NCBI GenBank assembly: GCA_003224665.1
Contig: QHZM01000051.1
Span: 1-9,904, forward strand
DNA length: 9,904 bases
Origin: Acidobacteriota bacterium
GTDB taxonomy: Bacteria; Acidobacteriota; Terriglobia; UBA7540
Direction: 5' to 3'
Below are positions 6,577-9,904 of this stretch, one piece after another. Made by a program: the position numbers and the translations under genes. The notes beneath the pieces are model-generated. The model had not been told where the DNA came from. It made no database searches and was given only the letters and a program-made list of their open reading frames with translations. How positions within the stretch are numbered: position 1 is the stretch's first letter; the number at the start of each line of letters is the position of its first letter.

Positions 6577-7659
6577 ATGCTGAAAGCCCTCCACTTTTCC
6601 CCGACGCTGTTCAGCGCGTTGATGGTTTTCGCGATGCTCGCCGCGGCCCTTGTCGCGGGCTTCATCCTGAGCCGGGTCTTCCGCCGCTACGCGACGAAAT
6701 TCGAGAAGACGTGGGGCGAGCTGCTTTTTTCTCTCTTCGAGTCTCTACCCGTCCCCTTGTTACTCCTGGCCACGCTCTACACGGCGATTGAATTGTTCAC
6801 GCTGCCACCCCAATGGGAACGGATCGGTTCGAAGCTGATCCTCGCCCTCGTCATCCTGGTCCTTTTTTATTTCCCAGCAAAAGTGCTGATCTTATTCCTC
6901 CGGCGGCTGAGCCAGAGGGAGCCGCTCCTCGAACGGGTCACGGAGCCCGCGGCCTTCGCGATCCGCGCCCTCTTTGCTCTGGTGGCCGTCATCGTCGTTC
7001 TCGAGAACCTTGGGGTCCACCTGACCGTCGTCTGGACCACGCTGGGAGTGGGAAGTGTGGCGGTCGCGCTGGCGCTCCAGGAAACTCTCAGCAACTTTTT
7101 TGCGGGGCTTTATCTTCTGGCTGACCGCCCCATCAATCCCGGCGACTACGTCAAGCTGGACTCGGGCCAGGAGGGTTACGTCGTCCGGATCGGCTGGCGT
7201 TCAGCGCTCCTGCGGACTCTCTCCAACAATATGATCGTTGTCCCCAACTCCACTTTATCTAAAGCCGTGATCACCAACTATTCGATGCCCGAGGACAGGA
7301 TGTCCCTGGTGATTCAAGTCAATGTGGCTAGCGGGACGGACCCGAGGCGCGTGGAGAAAATCCTGGTGGATGTGGCAAAGGAGGCTGCCCGGGACCGGTG
7401 TGATGGGCTGCTCCCTCACCCGGAACCGTTTGCCCAGTTTATTCCCGGGTTTGGGAAATCGACACTGGACTTTTCGCTTGTTGTGCAAGTGCGCAAATTT
7501 TCAGATCAGTACCCCGTCCAGAGTGAGTTGCGTAAACGGATTCTTGAGCGATTCCAAAAAGAAGGAATCGAGATTCCGTTCCCCACTCAGTCCATCCTGA
7601 TCGAAAAAGTCCCCCCGACCCCGCCAGCCGGTGGCGGTCGCAAGACCAAGCGCAAGTGA
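6577..7659 (+). CDS. Small-conductance mechanosensitive channel (MscS family)
   Basis: The 360-aa protein has hydrophobic helices at about residues 10-33, 57-76, 85-108 and 126-145. These precede the pore-lining helix TTLGVGSVAVALALQETLSN (~154-173), the hallmark Gly/Ala-packed TM3 of MscS. The β-domain follows with LADRPINPGDYVKL, EGYVVRIGWRSALLRT and NNMIVVPNSTLSKAVITNYS. A C-terminal α/β cytoplasmic vestibule ends in a Lys/Arg-rich tail. Such channels open under membrane tension to release solutes during osmotic downshock. It has two more N-terminal helices than E. coli MscS, as many family members do. The start ATG at 6577 has AAGGA about 11 nt upstream. It is convergent with the GcvT-family gene. 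Confidence 0.95.
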   Translation: MLKALHFSPTLFSALMVFAMLAAALVAGFILSRVFRRYATKFEKTWGELLFSLFESLPVPLLLLATLYTAIELFTLPPQWERIGSKLILALVILVLFYFPAKVLILFLRRLSQREPLLERVTEPAAFAIRALFALVAVIVVLENLGVHLTVVWTTLGVGSVAVALALQETLSNFFAGLYLLADRPINPGDYVKLDSGQEGYVVRIGWRSALLRTLSNNMIVVPNSTLSKAVITNYSMPEDRMSLVIQVNVASGTDPRRVEKILVDVAKEAARDRCDGLLPHPEPFAQFIPGFGKSTLDFSLVVQVRKFSDQYPVQSELRKRILERFQKEGIEIPFPTQSILIEKVPPTPPAGGGRKTKRK

Positions 7660-7714
7660 GTGTGGGTGACTGCGACAGCTTGAATATTTCGACGCAAAGT
7701 GGGCAACTCCCTTA

Positions 7715-7773
7715 CCCCTAACCCTCTCCCCCTTCCAAAAGGGGGAGACGGTGTCCGAAGGACGGGTGAGGGG
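7715..7773. repeat. Cloverleaf-like palindromic intergenic repeat
   Basis: Outer arms CCCCTAACCC (7715-7724) and GGGTGAGGGG (7764-7773) pair at 9 of 10 positions. They enclose two hairpins: a perfect 9-bp stem CTCCCCCTT/AAGGGGGAG (7726-7747) and GTCC-GAA-GGAC (7753-7763). The element lies between the convergent MscS and GcvT-family genes, a common position for dispersed palindromic repeats. It could act as a bidirectional RNA structure or attenuator; there is no T-run, so a classical terminator is not supported. Confidence 0.6.
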
Positions 7774-7841
7774 GCTGTTTCGGCGGGACTAAAGTCGCTC
7801 CCTTCCGCGGCCGTAATAACGCGAACATACGCAACCCAGGA

Positions 7842-9077
7842 CTAGTCAATCGGCAATGCGATTTTTCTGGGAGGGTTGAAGAAGGGAAGCGGTACCACGA
7901 GGGCCGTCACTTTATGCCGGACGGCTTCAACGGTGACCTCGATCTGGAGTTTTGTCCCGGGCTCCGCATATTCGGCGTCAACACTTGCGAGCGCGATCAT
8001 CTTCTTGAGCACGGGCGACCAGGTGGTGGAAGTCGCCTTGCCGACTTGCGCCTGCCCGCGATAAACGGGGACGGGAACGCGCGAGGCGATGCTCGGCGGC
8101 TGGGCGACAAGCCCCGCTTTCTTGTAACATTCTTCCATCTCGGTCCAGTCAAAGTCGAGCCCCGCCAGCTTGCGCTTGGCGCCGGTCTGCTGTTCTCTGA
8201 CCAGTGCGGGGCGGCCAACAAAATGGTCCTTCTCCAGGTGGACCAGTCGGCTGAGCCCGATCTCATACGGCGAGTATTTTTGGGAGTCGATCAACGCCCT
8301 CTTGCTGCTGATGTAGTCCACTTCGATCAACAGCAGACCTGCCTCGATCCGCGCAACATCGAGCGCCAGCATTCCGGCCGGGTGCAGGTCGAACTGCCGG
8401 CCGGCTTCGACGAGCGCGTCCCAGACCTTCAAGGCTTCTTCTCCGGGAATCCAGATCTCGTAACCGAGGTCTCCGGTGTAGCCGGTGCGAGAAATATCCA
8501 CGGGCACTCCGGCAACGGCCCCGCGAGTGACGCGGAAATACTTGAGGTTTTCGATATCCGCGTCCGCGACTTTCTTCATCAGCCGCGCGGACGTGGGCCC
8601 TTGCAGAGCGAGCGCCGCCACCTGCTCGGAAATGTCTTCGATCGAGACCTCGAGACTCCAGGCATTCTGCCGAAGCCAGCGCAGGCTCGGGTCGGCCGCG
8701 GTCCATCGGTAAGTGTTTTCTTCAAGGCGAGAGACGGTCCCGTCGCCGATCACTTTTCCCTGTTCGTCGCACCAGAGCGCGTAGATCACCTGGCCGACGC
8801 CGACTTTGTTCATGTCGCGGGTGACGATACGGTCCACCAGTTTCGTGGCGTCTTTGCCGGTGATGAGGTATTTGAAGAGAGGTGAGACGTCGATCAGCGC
8901 GGCGGCGTTGCGAATGGCATTGTATTCGTGCTCATGATGCGTTTCGTAAACGCTCACGGTGTAGTAGCCCGCCCACTCGCGGTAGTTCAGGCTCTCGCAG
9001 AGCTTGAACGTCTTTTCGTGGAACGGCGTCCCGATCGGCAACGGTTTGCCCTCGGCCTGGATTACCAACGACTGCAA
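7842..9077 (-). CDS. GcvT-family folate-dependent aminomethyltransferase-like protein
   Basis: This 411-aa protein has the T-protein architecture. An N-terminal folate-binding domain contains AALIDVSPLFKYLITG, YALWCDEQGKVIGDGTVSRL (residues 100-118), ALQGP (157-161), and RTGYTGDLGYEIWIPG with Glu207. The helix LALDVARIEAGLLL has Arg243. The C-terminal β-barrel is GCV_T_C-like (LAGLDFD, GKATSTTWSPVLKKMIALASV, PGTKLQIEV). GcvT transfers a methylene group to tetrahydrofolate; relatives demethylate other N- or S-methyl compounds. No P-, H- or L-protein gene is nearby. The protein is longer than GcvT (about 360-370 aa) and has an extra DWTEMEECYKKAGLVAQPP segment (310-328). The usual DD pair after GKVI reads GD. 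It therefore looks like a stand-alone paralogue, not gcvT itself. The start is TTG at 9077, or possibly TTG 9068, because no ATG or GTG precedes an upstream stop at 9108-9110. Confidence 0.88.
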   Translation of the reverse strand: MQSLVIQAEGKPLPIGTPFHEKTFKLCESLNYREWAGYYTVSVYETHHEHEYNAIRNAAALIDVSPLFKYLITGKDATKLVDRIVTRDMNKVGVGQVIYALWCDEQGKVIGDGTVSRLEENTYRWTAADPSLRWLRQNAWSLEVSIEDISEQVAALALQGPTSARLMKKVADADIENLKYFRVTRGAVAGVPVDISRTGYTGDLGYEIWIPGEEALKVWDALVEAGRQFDLHPAGMLALDVARIEAGLLLIEVDYISSKRALIDSQKYSPYEIGLSRLVHLEKDHFVGRPALVREQQTGAKRKLAGLDFDWTEMEECYKKAGLVAQPPSIASRVPVPVYRGQAQVGKATSTTWSPVLKKMIALASVDAEYAEPGTKLQIEVTVEAVRHKVTALVVPLPFFNPPRKIALPID

Positions 9078-9080
9078 ATG

Positions 9081-9169
9081 ATAGTCACAACTCCGGCTGT
9101 AGCCCCGCTATCCTCACCGGCGTCTTTCGGCGATGAGGACATCGCCGCTACAGAAGAAGTCGTCACTAT
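9081..9169. repeat. 89-bp imperfect palindrome with REPIN-like core
   Basis: The core has GTAG at 9099-9102 and CTAC at 9148-9151, both facing a common centre near 9125. Inside the right half is a perfect hairpin CGGCGATG-AGGA-CATCGCCG (9128-9147). The left half is a diverged inverted copy, 14 of 20 bases identical. Outside the heads the symmetry continues for 23-nt arms with 18 matches, ending in ATAGT/ACTAT. A GTAG tetranucleotide next to a palindrome, in inverted pairs, is the known form of REP/REPIN elements mobilised by RAYT (TnpA_REP) transposases. It abuts the start of the GcvT-family gene. Confidence 0.65.
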
Positions 9170-9261
9170 AATTTCCAGGGTTCTGCAAATCGCGCACGGC
9201 CCATCTATTCCCGCGCCGTAACGCGGAGCGCGGCAGCGGCTCGTCTTGCGCGCCGGGCCGG

Positions 9262-9291
9262 ATTATAGCGGCGCGGGTTTGCGCTTGGCAA
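9262..9291 (-). promoter_or_regulatory. Sigma-70-type promoter for the GcvT-family gene
   Basis: On the minus strand TTGCCA (9291-9286) and a perfect TATAAT (9267-9262) are 18 bp apart, 11 of 12 consensus positions. Transcription would begin near 9255, giving a leader of about 180 nt before the TTG start at 9077. That leader would contain the whole 9081-9169 palindrome. Confidence 0.6.
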
Positions 9292-9385
9292 GGAAAGGAG
9301 ACTTTTCGCTTTCTCACCTGCCATACCCGGCCGCCCTCGATTGCCGGCGTGAGCTACACTTACGACGACGATAGCTGGTAGGCAT

Positions 9386-9420
9386 CACGGCACGCCCTTC
9401 GTGCCGTGGGGTTTTCTTTC
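9386..9420 (+). terminator. Strong Rho-independent terminator with no evident upstream gene
   Basis: A perfect 9-bp stem CACGGCACG/CGTGCCGTG with loop CCCTT (9386-9408) is followed on the plus strand by GGGGTTTTCTTTCC. No plus-strand gene is recognisable between 9081 and 9386. A plus-strand TATAAT exists at 9167-9172, but without a good -35. A frame closing at TAG 9379-9381 is discussed under the findings and rejected items. Confidence 0.8.
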
Positions 9421-9735
9421 CTGTCTCGTGCCGGGTGGTTTCTGATGTATGCGATCATGACAGGCGCTTCGGTGTGAACTAACTGGCGACGAACCAGGTA
9501 GCGCTGTCCTGCAACTTCGCGGCTTTTTTTAAAGGCGTGTAGCGTGGACCTTCAAGTCCGCGGCTCGCCGTCAGACATAAAGGGCTCCGCCAGCCGCATC
9601 AGTCTCTTGCCGCATCCGCGCTCGAGCACAAAAGCGCGATTGCGTCCGCCGTGCAGGCCGTCTTCTTGACCGGCTCTAAGGCTTGTGTTACGGTCTGGGC
9701 ATCGTCCCTCGAGAAATGCTCGCCCCGGCGGTCTC
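9421..9735. other. Intergenic stretch without a recognised gene
   Basis: I find no coding frame with a start, ribosome binding site and family resemblance here; the minus-strand frame at 9552-9839 is antisense to the TsaC gene. The stretch holds a REP-like hairpin (9539-9562) and a seven-T run (9524-9530). The promoter of the TsaC-family gene is presumably in its last part, but no clear -10/-35 pair is visible. Confidence 0.5.
9539..9562 (+). repeat. Single REP-like element (GTAG head plus hairpin)
   Basis: GTAG (9539-9542) is followed directly by CGTGGAC-CTTCAA-GTCCGCG (9543-9562), a 7-bp stem with one G-T pair. It shares the TGTAGCG head with the minus-strand right half of the palindrome at 9128-9152 but has a different stem and loop sequence. 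It therefore looks like a member of the same structural class rather than the same subfamily. Confidence 0.45.
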
Positions 9736-9904
9736 ATGGCTGAAGTCCTCAAGGTTGATACCATGCGGCTCGATTTTGTGCTGGAGTACACAATCCGCCT
9801 GATTCTCTCCGGGAAAGTGGTGGCTTTTCCGACGGACACTTTTTACGGTCTAGGCGCAGACCCTTTTAATTTGGCGGCCGTCAGCGAAATTTATCGGATC
9901 AAGC
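9736..9904 (+). CDS. tsaC: Threonylcarbamoyl-AMP synthase (Sua5/YrdC/TsaC family), 5' part
   Basis: The enzyme makes L-threonylcarbamoyl-AMP from threonine, bicarbonate and ATP for the universal t6A37 modification of ANN-decoding tRNAs. The visible 56 residues, MAEVLKVD through LSGKVVAFPTDTFYGLGADP, show the family N-terminus. This includes the VVAFPTDTFYGLGAD signature that binds substrate and ATP. The gene is open at the right edge, so it cannot be told whether it is the short TsaC/YrdC form or the longer Sua5 form. ATG 9736 is preferred to ATG 9763 because EVLKVD matches the usual family start, although the ribosome binding site is weak. Its upstream region carries a REP-like element and a terminator that isolates it from upstream transcription. 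Confidence 0.9.
   Translation, partial: MAEVLKVDTMRLDFVLEYTIRLILSGKVVAFPTDTFYGLGADPFNLAAVSEIYRIK

Noticed and set aside
6279..6665. N-terminal extension of the membrane-protein frame
   Set aside because: The frame stays open but lacks conserved character, covers the divergent promoter region and overlaps the start of the MscS-type gene.
7720..7770. CCCTAACCC-type string resembling telomeric or CRISPR repeats
   Set aside because: It occurs once, as part of a palindromic intergenic element between convergent genes; there is no tandem or spaced array anywhere in the window.
7914..8885. 323-aa plus-strand open frame
   Set aside because: It lies entirely antisense to the GcvT-family gene, whose motifs are unmistakable; composition is that of a mirror frame.
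9349..9381. Short frame encoding VSYTYDDDSW before the terminator
   Set aside because: It has a GTG but no ribosome binding site, only 10 residues, and no readable upstream coding sequence. The resemblance to YD-type repeats is too slight to call a gene remnant.

Overview
The window looks like chromosomal DNA of a GC-rich Gram-negative-type bacterium, most likely an acidobacterium or a near relative. The support is indirect. There is a secreted protein whose mature N-terminus (QSLGDLARKEREKK) is of a type I associate with Acidobacteriota, a secreted GH127-type glycosidase, a lipoprotein with a clear lipobox, and many short intergenic palindromes. No rRNA or phylogenetic marker was available, so the phylum call is inference.

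Layout. Positions 1-530 hold the tail of a small excisionase-like helix-turn-helix gene pointing at the 3' end of a minus-strand tRNA-Leu(CAG) (533-619), which may be the edge of an integrated element. A small secreted Lys/His/Ala-rich protein (947-1171, minus) follows, with a textbook Shine-Dalgarno and a strong terminator. A divergent intergenic region carrying a perfect 8+8 palindrome and an extended -10 promoter leads into two exported thioredoxin-fold genes: a PRX-like protein with one active-site Cys (1567-2181) and a TlpA-like WCEPC lipoprotein (2200-2727). Next is a GH127/DUF1680-type glycosidase gene (2850-4743), broken by a frame change plus an internal deletion that removes the segment expected to hold the catalytic cysteine. 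Two minus-strand genes follow: a secreted HEAT-like protein (4807-5637) and a four-helix membrane protein resembling DUF4149 (5757-6278). An MscS-type channel (6577-7659, plus) faces a GcvT-family folate-dependent protein (7842-9077, minus), with a cloverleaf-like palindrome between them. The window closes with gene-poor DNA containing REP/REPIN-like palindromes and an orphan plus-strand terminator, then the start of a Sua5/YrdC/TsaC gene (from 9736) that runs off the right edge.

Functional picture. Most genes are housekeeping or cell-envelope functions: tRNA supply and t6A tRNA modification, periplasmic thiol chemistry, osmotic release, one-carbon metabolism and polysaccharide breakdown. No phage, CRISPR, toxin-antitoxin or secondary-metabolite system is visible. 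The most notable items are the active-site deletion in the glycosidase, an 89-bp palindrome with GTAG heads (REPIN-like) apparently within the transcribed leader of the GcvT-family gene, the terminator with no obvious gene in front of it, and the excisionase/tRNA boundary.
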